Assembly: GCA_041402005.1 (NCBI GenBank)
Contig: JAWKTB010000003.1
Coordinates: forward strand, 372,001-436,000
Length of the DNA: 64,000 nt
Direction: 5' to 3'
DNA from: JAJRXR01 sp041402005
GTDB lineage: Bacteria; Planctomycetota; Phycisphaerae; Phycisphaerales; UBA1924
Positions 24,183 through 33,677 of the stretch are shown piece by piece. Both the position numbers and the translations under genes were made by a program. Within the stretch, counting starts at the first letter, position 1. The number at the start of each line of letters is the position of its first letter. The notes below the pieces were generated by a model, which saw only the letters and a program-made list of their open reading frames with translations, was not told the DNA's origin and made no database searches.

Positions 24183-24352
24183 GGCGGATTGTTCGCAGGG
24201 CATGGCGGGTTGGAAGTGCCGTCATGGGGCGTGACGCAGGATCGAGGGAGAATGAGGTGAGATTCACGGGGGGTTCACGCTGGTTTTCGGGCGATGCCCA
24301 TATTTGCTCCTGACGGCCCGACGTGGGCCATGAGTCTCGAAAGGAGCACACG

Positions 24353-24697
24353 ATGAACCTGTTCAAGAACCGGATGAGTGGACTGATCCTGGGCATCGGC
24401 GGCATGGCGCCGCTGGTGGGGGCAGGGGGGCTGGTGCTCGCGGCGCCGCAGGCGGAGCGTGCGTGGAGTGAGGACAAGGACGTCAATGGGTCGATCACCT
24501 CGGTGGGCATGGAGAACTCGTTCGTGATCACGGACGATTCGCAGAACGCTCACACGGTGAAGACCAACGAGAAGACCCAGTACACGCTGGACGGGCAGGA
24601 GGCGACCCGTGCCCAGGTGATCGTCAAGGGCGCCAATGTGCAGGCGAAGGTGAGCGAGGAGGGCCTGGCCCTTCGCGTGAACCGGCTCACCCAGTGA
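24353..24697 (+). CDS. Small secreted or anchored protein
   Basis: A 114-residue protein from ATG 24353, with GGAG 8 bases upstream. The N-terminal hydrophobic stretch (MSGLILGIGGMAPLVGAGGL) is a signal peptide or anchor. The rest is a small beta-rich domain of the type seen in DUF5666-like proteins: NGSITSVGMENSFVITDDSQ, TVKTNEKTQYTLDGQEATRA and VIVKGANVQAKVSEEG, which reads like an OB-type barrel binding no obvious ligand. It lies between the cytosine deaminase and upp genes without evident functional link. Confidence 0.7.
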   Translation: MNLFKNRMSGLILGIGGMAPLVGAGGLVLAAPQAERAWSEDKDVNGSITSVGMENSFVITDDSQNAHTVKTNEKTQYTLDGQEATRAQVIVKGANVQAKVSEEGLALRVNRLTQ

Positions 24698-24707
24698 CGG
24701 CGGCTTG

Positions 24708-24731
24708 ACCCGGCGGCCAGCGGCGCCGGGT
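24708..24731 (+). promoter_or_regulatory. GC-rich hairpin before upp
   Basis: ACCCGGCG (24708-24715) pairs with CGCCGGGT (24724-24731), 8 bp with an 8-base loop, 22 bases before the upp start. There is no T tract, so it is more likely a leader structure than a terminator. Confidence 0.35.
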
Positions 24732-24753
24732 GGGTAGGAGCCGTTAGACTGAC

Positions 24754-25404
24754 GTGGTGGGACAGTCTCGGTCCGTCCATCCCAACCTCGTGGTGTTCGA
24801 GCACCCGTTGATTCGGCACAAGCTCACATGGGCGCGTGACCGGACGACGAGCTTCCGGGCGTTTCGTGCGTTGCTCGCACAGATTGCCGGGCTAATGGTG
24901 TACGAGGTGACGCGTTCGTTCGAGGCGATCGAAGTAGACGTTGAGACGCCGATGGAGCGGACGAGGGGTTGGCGGATCGAGACGCCCATCACGGTGGTGC
25001 CGGTGCTGCGGGCGGGGCTGGGGCTGACGGGGGGGATCCTGGAGGTGATGCCCGAGGCGCGGATCGGGCATTTGGGCCTGGCGCGCGACGAGGCGACGCT
25101 TGAGCCCAAGGCGTACCTGAACAAGCTGCCCAAGGATCTGGACGCGGGTCCGGTGATTCTGGTGGACCCGATGCTGGCGACGGGGGGGAGCGCGTCGGCG
25201 GCGGTGTCGATGCTGCGCAAGGCGGGGGCGAGAGACCTGCGGATGATCTGCCTGGTCGCGGCGCCGGAGGGCGTAGAGCGGATGCGGCGCGACCATGCCG
25301 ACGTGACGATCTACACCGCGGCGCTGGACGAGCGGCTCAACGAGCAGGGGTACATCATGCCCGGGCTCGGGGACGCGGGGGATCGGCTGTTCGGGACGGT
25401 GTAG
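24754..25404 (+). CDS. upp: Uracil phosphoribosyltransferase
   Basis: A 216-residue enzyme joining uracil to PRPP to make UMP. The PRPP loop is VILVDPMLATGGSASAAVSML (about 128-148) and the uracil-binding end is YIMPGLGDAGDRLFGT at the C-terminus; ITVVPVLRAGLGLTGGILEV is the third conserved block. GTG 24754 is used (GTG 24757 is possible). With the cytosine deaminase on the other strand it lets the cell use cytosine and uracil. It ends 22 bases before a hairpin that terminates the opposing transcript. Confidence 0.94.
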   Translation: MVGQSRSVHPNLVVFEHPLIRHKLTWARDRTTSFRAFRALLAQIAGLMVYEVTRSFEAIEVDVETPMERTRGWRIETPITVVPVLRAGLGLTGGILEVMPEARIGHLGLARDEATLEPKAYLNKLPKDLDAGPVILVDPMLATGGSASAAVSMLRKAGARDLRMICLVAAPEGVERMRRDHADVTIYTAALDERLNEQGYIMPGLGDAGDRLFGTV

Positions 25405-25425
25405 CAGCGGATGGCGTCGACTCAA

Positions 25426-25460
25426 CGAAAACCGACCTCCGGTTTGCGGTCGGAGGTCGG
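25426..25460 (-). terminator. Rho-independent terminator (mainly minus strand)
   Basis: CCGACCTCCG (25432-25441) pairs perfectly with CGGAGGTCGG (25451-25460). On the minus strand the stem is followed by GGTTTTCG. It serves the HAF-repeat gene and may also stop upp transcription. Confidence 0.7.
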
Positions 25461-25491
25461 CGTAGTGCGCGCGCCAGCAGTCCGAGACAGC

Positions 25492-26670
25492 TCAAGGGCA
25501 GCCGGCGGCGAATGCAGTCAGGAAGGCGATGACGTCGGAGAAGTCGAACACGCCCAGCGGTGGGGCGAGATCGGCGGCGGGGTCCATCGAGCCGAACGCG
25601 ACGAGGAAGGCGAGGACGTCGGAGAAATCGAGGGCGCCGAAGGGCTCGGCGAGGTCGGCGGGGCTGCAGCCGGCGGCGGGGGTGAGAAGGAAGGCGCGCA
25701 GGCCGAGCGGCCCGTGCTCGCCCCAGCCGACGATCTGACCCTGGTTGTTGATGCCGGCGGCGGTGGTGAGCCTCCATCCGGAGTTTGCGGGGATGTGGTC
25801 GTTGAGATCGAGCATCTGGTTGTTCGTGTAGAGAAACGCGCGGGAGGCAGAAGTTCCCACGACGTCACCGGCGTCGTTGACATCGCGGGCGTCGGACCAG
25901 TCGAGGTCGAGAACGCCGAGGTCGGTGCGTTTGACGACGGCGCCAGCGGGGGAGAGCAGATATCGGAAGGCGTGGGGTTGGCCTGCGGCGGTGCGGGACA
26001 TGCCGACGACGTAGCGGGTGTTGGAGATCGCGGTCGCGTGGGCGCCGGAGCCGCCGAGCGTGCCGAGGTCGGAGACGGCGCCGTCGATCCAGAGGGCGGC
26101 GCGTGGCGTGGGCGACTCGGCGGGAAAGGACTTGCCGACGATCCAGAGGGCGTCGTTGATGTCGGCGGCGCTGGACTCGACGCCGGCGCCAAGATCGGCG
26201 AGGGGCGTGAGCACGCCCTTGTCCCAAAGGACGGCCTGCGAGGTGTGCATGCCGGAGGCGAAGGCGCGGTCGCGCTCGCCGACGACCTGCCCGGTCGCGT
26301 TGACGCCCCGGGGGAGGAAGGTGTCGAGCTCGAAGGGCACGCCCGAGTCGAGCAGGACGGCGCGGGCGTCGAGCGTTCCGAGGGAGTATGAGGCGAAGAC
26401 GGCGAGGTCGCCCGCGGCGTCGATGCCCTCGGTCTGGGTGTCGCCGGCGAGGGGCGGGTGGGTGACGAACGAACCATCCCAGGTGAAGGCGCTGAACTGC
26501 TGCTCGAGGTTGGTCGCGATTCCGACGGCGAGGGAGGAGTCGGAGATCTTGTTGGCCTGAGAGCCGGCGTTGATGGCGCCGAGGTCGGTGATGGCGTACT
26601 GCTGGGCGGCCGCGTTCGTGCAGATGATCGCGATGGCGGCGGTGATGACGGGGCGTGTGCGGCGTGTCAT
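25492..26670 (-). CDS. Secreted HAF-repeat protein with GC-type dockerin tail
   Basis: A 392-residue protein. A signal peptide (about 1-22) precedes HAF-type repeats, each with a phrase such as YAITDLGAINAGSQANKISD, INDALWIVGKS, VSDLGTLGGSGAHATAISN and INNQGQIVGWGEHG, which together should make a beta-propeller-like array. The last 55 residues carry the two dockerin-like repeats (CSPADLAEPFGALDFSDVLA; ADLAPPLGVFDFSDVIAFL) and end AAGCP. AAGGAG lies 8 bases before the ATG. It is probably displayed at the cell surface. No enzyme activity is evident. Confidence 0.85.
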   Translation of the reverse strand: MTRRTRPVITAAIAIICTNAAAQQYAITDLGAINAGSQANKISDSSLAVGIATNLEQQFSAFTWDGSFVTHPPLAGDTQTEGIDAAGDLAVFASYSLGTLDARAVLLDSGVPFELDTFLPRGVNATGQVVGERDRAFASGMHTSQAVLWDKGVLTPLADLGAGVESSAADINDALWIVGKSFPAESPTPRAALWIDGAVSDLGTLGGSGAHATAISNTRYVVGMSRTAAGQPHAFRYLLSPAGAVVKRTDLGVLDLDWSDARDVNDAGDVVGTSASRAFLYTNNQMLDLNDHIPANSGWRLTTAAGINNQGQIVGWGEHGPLGLRAFLLTPAAGCSPADLAEPFGALDFSDVLAFLVAFGSMDPAADLAPPLGVFDFSDVIAFLTAFAAGCP

Positions 26671-26694
26671 GGCTCTGCTCCTTGTAGGTTGCGA

Positions 26695-27909
26695 TCAGTC
26701 CTCGACCTTGTGGAAGAAGGGCTCGCCCGGCGTCTGGGTGTGGCAGGCGGTGCACTCGGCGATGATGCCCGAGTGACCCTGGGCGCGGATGGCCTGAAGG
26801 TTGTCGCGCTCGGTGACGGTGGGCGTGATCGCGTGGGGCGAGCCGTGGCAGGCGAAGCAGGCGACACCCTTGTGCCCGACGGAGTTGCGGTAGAGCGTGC
26901 CGGGCTGTTCGAACTGGAAGCCCGGGCGGGAGTGGCAGTCGGCGCAGCGGGGCTCGTCGACCCAGGGGGTGCGGGCGGGTGAGCCGACGTCGGCCATCGT
27001 GCCGTGACACTCCATGCACTGGACGCCGTTGGCGTAGTGGACGTCGCGCTGGCACTGGGCGCGTCGCCCGGGGTGGCACGAGTAGCAGGAGTTCCCGAAG
27101 TCGGGGGGGAGTTGGTCGAGGCGCGGGGCGTGGGCGGTGTGCATGGCCGAGGAGAAGCTGGAAATGCCGGGCTGCCCAGGAGCGCCGAGGGCGGGGTCGG
27201 AGTGACAGCCAGCGCAGAAGACTGGCTGGCTGTTGAAGAGGTTCGTGGCGTGGAGGCGGTCGTGGTCCTGGAGGATGTCGTCCTCGACGCCGGTGGAAGC
27301 GTCGCCGTGGCAGAGGTTGCAGGAGACCTCCCAGGAGACGGGCAGGACGGTCTGGGTCTGGGCGACGAGCGCGCCCTCGCGGTAGAGGCTGAGGGTGGCG
27401 AGGGGGTAGGGGTCGTCGAGGCCGGCGTCGTTGATGGGGGTGAGGGGGATGCCGGTGACCTCCCACTTGCGCAGCGCGGGTATTGGCTCGAGCGAGCCGA
27501 AGAGGCCGTTGCCGGTGAGGCCGACGTCGGCGGGCATGTCGATGCCGAGGAGGTCGTGCTGGTAGGTCCACCAATCGGTCTTGCCGACGGAGGTGGTGTT
27601 GGAGGGGATGGTGTAGCGGAGTTCGAAGTCGGGGGCGCCCTCGGTGATGATGTCGGGCTCGGGGCCGCGCTTGAGGACGACGGCCTGAACGGTGTTGTAC
27701 GGCGGGAGGATGAGCATGTGCGAGAAGTCGCGCTGCATGCAGTGCATGCCGAGGTCGTTGTTGGCGAAGACGACGTAGGCGGGGACCGCCTCGGGCTCGG
27801 GGTCCGGGGCGAGCGAGAGGCCGAGCATGGCGCCGAAGAGCGCTGTGGCGACGAGGGCAACCGCCCCGACGCGGATGACACGAGGGGCATGGCGTGCGGC
27901 GTGGCTCAT
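26695..27909 (-). CDS. Seven-haem c-type cytochrome, secreted
   Basis: A 404-residue protein with an N-terminal hydrophobic segment (VIRVGAVALVATALFGAMLG, about 13-32). Seven CxxCH haem sites follow in the C-terminal half: CNLCH, CAGCH, CYSCH, CMECH, CADCH, CFACH and CTACH. The first 190 residues have no haem site and contain VFANNDLGMHCMQRDFSHML, which I do not recognise. GGAGGAG precedes the ATG. It probably carries electrons in the periplasm or outside the cell. It is the only member of this island without a dockerin-like tail. Partner unknown. Confidence 0.88.
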   Translation of the reverse strand: MSHAARHAPRVIRVGAVALVATALFGAMLGLSLAPDPEPEAVPAYVVFANNDLGMHCMQRDFSHMLILPPYNTVQAVVLKRGPEPDIITEGAPDFELRYTIPSNTTSVGKTDWWTYQHDLLGIDMPADVGLTGNGLFGSLEPIPALRKWEVTGIPLTPINDAGLDDPYPLATLSLYREGALVAQTQTVLPVSWEVSCNLCHGDASTGVEDDILQDHDRLHATNLFNSQPVFCAGCHSDPALGAPGQPGISSFSSAMHTAHAPRLDQLPPDFGNSCYSCHPGRRAQCQRDVHYANGVQCMECHGTMADVGSPARTPWVDEPRCADCHSRPGFQFEQPGTLYRNSVGHKGVACFACHGSPHAITPTVTERDNLQAIRAQGHSGIIAECTACHTQTPGEPFFHKVED

Positions 27910-28085
27910 GTTTCTCCTCCAGCGGGGCGGGGCCCGAGAACTAACAGACTAGCCGATCTGCTAGTAATGATCATTGTCCCATTTTCACATCCTTGCTGCA
28001 AGAAGTGTCTCTTGTAATTGCGTAACCAGCTGAAGCCGCAAGGGGTTGTGTTCGTATCGCCAGGCTTGAGTTCGCATTCCGAGGC

Positions 28086-28134
28086 AAAAAACAGACACGC
28101 CGACGGTCCTGGGGACCGTCGGCGGCGTGTCTGC
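28086..28134 (-). terminator. Strong rho-independent terminator
   Basis: On the minus strand, GCAGACACGCC ... GGCGTGTCTG with an inner GACGGTCC/GGACCGTC stem is followed by TTTTTTG. It ends the frameshifted secreted-protein gene. Confidence 0.85.
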
Positions 28135-28151
28135 GGGTTGATGGGTCTGGC

Positions 28152-30282
28152 TTACGGGCAGCCGGCGCTGAAGGCGACAAGGAAGGCGATGACGTCGGAG
28201 AAGTCGTAGGCGCCGTCGTGGGTGAGGTCGGCGGCGGGGGTCTGGTTCGCGAAGGCGGTGAGGAAGGCGATGACGTCGGAGAAGTCGAGCTGGCCGAAAG
28301 GCGGGGCGAGGTCGGCGACGCAGGGGGCGGGGAGGGGGGCCAGGGTGCGCGACCAGGTGGTGATGGCGTCGATGTCGGTGTGCGGGGAGGAGGAGGGGGA
28401 AGCTGACGCCGTCGAGGAAGGAGGCGTAGAGCATGGCGGGGTCGAGCCCGCCCGACTCGTCGGGGTGGTGAAGGGGTCGTCGTCATCGACGGAGAAGAGG
28501 AGGGCGAGGGTCTCGGCGGGGGCACGGCGTTGGGGTTGGGGAGCCAGACGAACTCGAAGGCGTCGATGTCCACGCCGTCGCGCAGGCCCAGGTGGATGCG
28601 GTGGTCCACGACGGGGACGGGCGGGCGGGGCAGCGACGGCGAGATAGACGTCACCGGGGTCGAGGTTGATGCCGGAGGAAGGGGTCGAAGGAGTGGGCCT
28701 CGGAGTCGACGGAGAAGTACCAGTGGTCGGCCTGGCCGGCGCTCCACTGGGCGTCGAGGGCGTCGACGTCGTCATTGAAGGCGTAGGTGGCGGGGTCGAG
28801 GGGGTCGGGGTTGGAGGCGAGCGAGGGGTGGAGGGCGTTCTCGGCGGCGACGGGGGCGGAGACGCCGACGAAGCCGGAGATGGGTGGGAAGGCGGCGGTG
28901 GGGAAGTAGATGAGTTCCTGGGCGTAGAGCTCGTCGGCGCGTGCGGTCGAGCCGTAGGGCGCGTGCCCGGAGAAGGCGTTGGTGGGCAGGGAGCAGTGGG
29001 CGTAGTGGATGGAGTCGTCCTCGTCGAAGGAGAGGAGCAGGTGGTTTGCGCCGTGGATCGTGGCGGTGTTGAAGCTGTAGCGTGCGGCGGGGTTGCGCAG
29101 GGGGAGGAAGGGGTCGACGACGGTGCGGATGTCGATGTCGAGGGCGTCGGAGGCGTCGGTGTCTAGGTACTGGGTGCTGAGGCTGGGGAGGTCGGCCAGG
29201 GGTGGGAAGGAGCAGACAGGCGCCGGGCCGACGGGGCCGGGCTCGGGGAAGAAGGGGGCGGGCGCGAAGTAGGGGAAGTCGTCGCGGACGCCGTTGGCGC
29301 CGCCGAAGGGCAGCGGGCTTCGGGCGCGTGCGTACATGTCGCCGGGGTCGAAGACGTTGTTGAGAGGTGAGTTGGTGTCGGAGAGTTCGGCGTCGGAACC
29401 GATGTCGATGCCCCACTCGAGGTCGAAAGCCTGGGGCGTGTAGCCGGGCGGGGGCGCAGTGGGGGCGGAGAAGGTGTAGCCGGTGTTGGTGGGCGGGGCG
29501 GGGGTGTTGATGCCGAGGGTGATGACGCCCCAGATGCAGCCCGAGGACTGGTCGTAGAAGCCGGTGACGGGGCAGCGGTCCTGGCCCTCGCCCGGGTCCT
29601 GGAGGCGTGCGGCGAGGGTCATGCCCAGGGCGACGGTGAGGGGGCCGGAGGTGGGGTCGAAGGAGAAGGAGTCATCGTCCGAGGCGCCGATGGAGGCGTA
29701 GCCCGGGGGGAGTAGGGCGCTGTCGAGGTTGAGGGCGTTGGGGGCGATTCCGACGGGCCCGATGTCGAGCTGTGTATTGAGAATGGAGACGGGGTCCTCG
29801 GCGAAGCCCTCGTGCACGGTCCAGAGGAGGGCGACGGCGTTGTACTTGTAGTTGATGGTGACGTTGGGCCCCACCGCGTTGTTGACGAGGAGGCATGCGG
29901 CGGCGTTGACGGCGGAGTTGGCGGTGATGAGCCAGGGGTCGCACTGGTCGAGGCAATAGTGGTCGGCCAGGACGCTGGCGAAGAAACGGATGGTGACCTC
30001 GTTGGAGCCGAGGCCGACAACGCTGACGCGTCCGGCGACGGAGGCGTAGTCGCTGCAGCCCGGGCCGCCGAAGGAGGCGATGTAGCCGTTCATGTTGCCC
30101 TCGTCGGCTCCGGGCGGGACGGGGCCGACGCCCCAGTCGGACCATGAGACGGAGTTGGTGTTCCCGTTGACGGAGGAGCTCATGGTGGCGGTGGAGGTGG
30201 AGCAGTTTGGGTCCCAGCCGAACTGGGCGTGGGCGATGGTGGAGAGGCCGCAGAGTGCGAGCACGGGTATGGCGGAGCGCAT
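28152..30282 (-). pseudogene. Secreted protein with GC-type dockerin tail, broken by at least five frameshifts
   Basis: The gene starts at ATG 30282 (AAAGGA upstream) with a signal peptide (SAIPVLALCGLSTIAHAQ) and reads cleanly for about 530 residues to near 28690. Coherent protein then jumps between all three frames: SGINLDPGDVYLAV, VVDHRIHLGLRDGVDIDAFE, AETLALLFSVDDDDPF, GLDPAMLYASFLDGVSF and finally TDIDAITTWSRTL with the tail ending AGCP at 28152. Junctions lie near 28690, 28635, 28530, 28455 and 28400, mostly at runs of C or G. Either a decaying gene or sequence errors. The body resembles no family I know. Confidence 0.75.
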
Positions 30283-30380
30283 GACGGATCCTTTCTGAAC
30301 CCAGGCGCGGTCACGAGCGGCGGGCCGGGTTCCAGAAATGGATCTGCGGCCTCGTCGCCGTTCTCTCAGACATTGTTAAG

Positions 30381-30410
30381 AAAAAACCGCCCGGCACAAG
30401 ACCGGGCGGT
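30381..30410 (-). terminator. Rho-independent terminator
   Basis: Minus strand: ACCGCCCGGTC and GCCGGGCGGT flank a short loop and are followed by TTTTTTC. It ends the subtilase gene. Confidence 0.85.
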
Positions 30411-30454
30411 GTGAGAGGGCACGGATTGTCAGCCCCGTTCGGGGGCGGGATGGG

Positions 30455-33400
30455 TTACGGGCAGCCGCCGCCGAAGATCGTGAGGAAGGTGGTGACGTCG
30501 GTGAAGTCCCACTGGGCGAAGGGGAGGGCGAGGTCGGCGGCGGGATCCATCTGGGAGAACAGGACGAGGAAGGTGGTGACGTCGGTGAAGTCGAGCTGGT
30601 CGTAGGGGAGGGCGAGGTCGGCGGCGTTGCACCCGCCGGCGTCCTCGCAGGTCTGCTCCTCGATGTGGATGGCGTCGACGCCGGCCTCGACGACGGAGCC
30701 GGAGCCGAGGTCGGAGGCGGTGAAGCGGAGGCGGACCTGGCTGGTCGGCGCGACGTAGTCGGCGATGCGGAAGGAGACGTCGAACCAGCCGCCGGCGGTG
30801 CCGGGGCCGGCGGGGCCGACGGTCTCGAGGTTGGACCAGGAGGCGCCGTTGTTGTTGGAGATCTCGACGACGAAGGTGTCCTCGTTGGGGGCGGCGCCGG
30901 CGACGTTGTTGTACCAGCGTGCATAGGAGATGACGGCCTCGGGTGAGGCGGAGACGTCGTAGGCGGGGCTGGTGAGGACGGTGGAACCGCCGTCGATGTC
31001 GGAGTCGCCGTCGGTGTTGCCTGTGAGCCAGCACTGACCGGAGCCGTCGTAGTCGGAGGCGGGGTCGCCGCGATCGCCACCGCCGACGGGGACGCCGCGC
31101 TCCCACTGTCCGGTGCTGGCGTTGCCGGAGACGGACCAGCCCATGTTGGTCTCCATGTTGTCATCGAGGAGGACGCTGATGACGCCGATGTTTGTGGAGT
31201 AGGGGCTGGAGGCGCCGGCGGTGGGGATGGTGATGAGGCCGGCCTGGTCACCCTGGGCGGAGACGTAGAACTCGATGTTCTCGTCGCAGGAGGCGCCGGG
31301 GATGGTGGCGCCGTAGGTCGAGCCGAGGTCGCTCATCACGACGTCGGTGAAGGGGCCGGGGTTGTGGCGGTAGTGGAGTGTGACGGAGCCGGGGACGAGG
31401 GCGTCGGCGCCCTCGAAGATCTGGGCCTCGACGTCGAAGGCGGTGTCGGGCGGGTAGAGCGCCGGCAGGGGGGTGAGCAGGCCGACGGAGAGGAGCCCGG
31501 CGCTGAGGGTGGGCGAGGCGCAGAGGGCGAAGCCCTGGGGTCCGTCGGGGACGCTGGTCCCGTGAACCTCGACGCGCCAGAGGCCGGCCTCGGGGTTGTC
31601 GACGACGACCTGCTCGATGTTGTTGAGGTTGTCGACCTGGGTGCGGACCGCGGGGGAGGCGGGGCTCGAGGGGTTGAGAGTCCAGGGGTAGTGGCGGACG
31701 CCGGAGGGAGAGATGACGACGAGGTCGAGGTTGTTGACGAGGTTGGGGTTGACGTTGGGGGTGCCGGCGGGGTCGTCCCAGGCCATGGTGATCTTGAGCT
31801 GGGGGGTGGAGGCGGGGATGTCGGCGGTGTAGGCCGCGACGCCGCCCTGGTCGACGCTCTCTTCAATCCAGCGACCGGTGCGCATGAAGTCGATGGCGTC
31901 GACGACGCGTGCGGAGCCGTAGCCGTACTGGTAGTCGGGGCCCGGGTTGCCGAGGTCGACGCAGGTGTGGCAGAGCCAGATTTTCATGAGCTGGTTGGAG
32001 GGATCGGGGAAGGCGGGGAATGAGAGGCGGAAGTCCTCGTAGATGAGGGCGCCCATGCCGGCGAGGGTGGGGCCACTCATGGAGGTGCCGCACAGGACGG
32101 TGTAGGCGGTGTCGGAGGCGGAGTCGGTGGAGGTGACGCCGCCGTCGTCGTTGGACTGGCAGCCGGGGCCGGCGAGGACGGGGCGGAGGCGCCCGTCGTC
32201 GGAGGGGCCCCAGCTGGAGAAGTCGGTCATGGAGTCGTCATTGGAGTTGAGGGCGCCGACGGTGATGGCGTTCTTGTTGTTGGCGGGGGGCGGGGAGGTG
32301 TTGTAGGTGGCGCCGCAGGACTGGAAGCCGCCGCGCTCGTTGCCGGCGGACCAGAAGATGACGATGTGGTCGCCGAGGGCGCCACGGATGATGTTGTCGA
32401 TGGTGGCGGCGCATAGGCCGTAGTCACCCTCGTAGGAGCAGGGGAAGCCGTTGGGGGCGACGTTGGAGCCGATGGAGTTGTTGGAGATGGAGGCGCCCAT
32501 GGTCATGCCGGCGGCGTAGTCGTCCTCGATGTCGCCGGGGTTGGTGTAGAGGAAGGTGCCCGAGCCGTCGTACTCGAAGCCGGCGGAGATGAGGCTGACG
32601 CCCGGGGCCATGCCGCGGTTGTTGAAGATGACGGAGCCGTCGCCGCCGACGGTGCCGGCGACGTGGGTGGAGTGGTAGTTGGTGCCGGAGGCGTCGATGA
32701 CGGTGTCGCGCCCGGAGAAGTCGAGGTGGGTGGAGCGGGCGGTGCCGGCGTCGTAGATGAGGACGGTGACGCCCGAGCCGTCGAGGTTGTAGGGGGGCGC
32801 CTGGGCGATGTCGGCCTGGACGCGGGCGCGGTTGGAGGAGTTGAGGATGTCCATGGGCGGGAGCGGGGGCTCGATCCACTGGACGCGGTCGTCATCGGCG
32901 AGGCGTGCGACGGAGCTCAGTGGGAGCTCGACGACGAGGCCGTTGACGCTGACGAGCACGTCGCGAACGGTTCCGCCGACGGCGTTGATGAGGTTCGTCG
33001 CGGGGACGCCCAGGGCGCTGAAATCGGGGTGGAAGACGAGGTAGACGCCGACCATGGGGTTGGTCTCGCTGATGGGCTCAGCGTTGGCGGCCTCGGGGTT
33101 GGCCGCGAGTGGCTTGGTGGAGACGATGGACCAGCTCGGGGGGGCGGCGGTGAGCAGGTCGGGGTGGAGCTTGTTGGCGCGGGTGATGGCGGCGGCGTCG
33201 ACGAAGGGTGAGGCGGCGACGGCGGCGCGGTTGATGTTGGCGCCGAGCTTTGCGAAGTAGGCGTCGGGGCCAAGGGGTCGGAGCAGATGCACGCCCGCGC
33301 TGGCGAGGGTCTGGCGCTCGGGCGCCGACAGGGCGCGCTCGAAGCGGATGACGGCGTGGTGAGCGGTGGGCCTGGCGGCCAGGTCGGCCAGTTGCTGGAG

Positions 33401-33541
33401 GGCGGCCTCGCGGTCAACGGGCCTGGCGGCGTTGGGCTCGGCGTTCTTCCAGGGAACGGGGTCCCCCGCGGCGGCGGCGGCGCCAACGGCGGCGAGCAGG
33501 GTACAGACAGCGATCGCTCGGGTGATGGAACTGCTCCCCAC
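30455..33541 (-). CDS. Secreted subtilisin-family (S8) protease with GC-type dockerin tail
   Basis: A 1028-residue serine protease from GTG 33539-33541, with AAAGGAG 8 bases upstream; a longer start at 33589 would put the signal peptide too far in. Signal peptide about 1-26. The triad is D264 (VLIYDAGTARSTH), H293 (YHSTHVAGTVGG) and S487 (CGTSMSGP), with oxyanion Asn401 (WSAGNERGG). After the catalytic domain come a CUB-like/P-domain-like region (LKITMAWDDPAGTPN) and a jelly-roll segment (about 810-970), then two tail repeats of the DFTDVTTFL variant ending GGGCP. It should degrade protein outside the cell. Confidence 0.9.
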   Translation of the reverse strand: MGSSSITRAIAVCTLLAAVGAAAAAGDPVPWKNAEPNAARPVDREAALQQLADLAARPTAHHAVIRFERALSAPERQTLASAGVHLLRPLGPDAYFAKLGANINRAAVAASPFVDAAAITRANKLHPDLLTAAPPSWSIVSTKPLAANPEAANAEPISETNPMVGVYLVFHPDFSALGVPATNLINAVGGTVRDVLVSVNGLVVELPLSSVARLADDDRVQWIEPPLPPMDILNSSNRARVQADIAQAPPYNLDGSGVTVLIYDAGTARSTHLDFSGRDTVIDASGTNYHSTHVAGTVGGDGSVIFNNRGMAPGVSLISAGFEYDGSGTFLYTNPGDIEDDYAAGMTMGASISNNSIGSNVAPNGFPCSYEGDYGLCAATIDNIIRGALGDHIVIFWSAGNERGGFQSCGATYNTSPPPANNKNAITVGALNSNDDSMTDFSSWGPSDDGRLRPVLAGPGCQSNDDGGVTSTDSASDTAYTVLCGTSMSGPTLAGMGALIYEDFRLSFPAFPDPSNQLMKIWLCHTCVDLGNPGPDYQYGYGSARVVDAIDFMRTGRWIEESVDQGGVAAYTADIPASTPQLKITMAWDDPAGTPNVNPNLVNNLDLVVISPSGVRHYPWTLNPSSPASPAVRTQVDNLNNIEQVVVDNPEAGLWRVEVHGTSVPDGPQGFALCASPTLSAGLLSVGLLTPLPALYPPDTAFDVEAQIFEGADALVPGSVTLHYRHNPGPFTDVVMSDLGSTYGATIPGASCDENIEFYVSAQGDQAGLITIPTAGASSPYSTNIGVISVLLDDNMETNMGWSVSGNASTGQWERGVPVGGGDRGDPASDYDGSGQCWLTGNTDGDSDIDGGSTVLTSPAYDVSASPEAVISYARWYNNVAGAAPNEDTFVVEISNNNGASWSNLETVGPAGPGTAGGWFDVSFRIADYVAPTSQVRLRFTASDLGSGSVVEAGVDAIHIEEQTCEDAGGCNAADLALPYDQLDFTDVTTFLVLFSQMDPAADLALPFAQWDFTDVTTFLTIFGGGCP

Positions 33542-33677
33542 TGGGGACTCCTTTCGGCTTGGGGTCGGGGCTCGGGAACGAGCGTCCAATGTACGGGAAG
33601 ACGGACTCAGCGAGAAGGTCGGTGGGCGGAATGGGGTGTCAACTGGGGGAATCTCCGCGGTCGGGGAAAGGGCCGGC

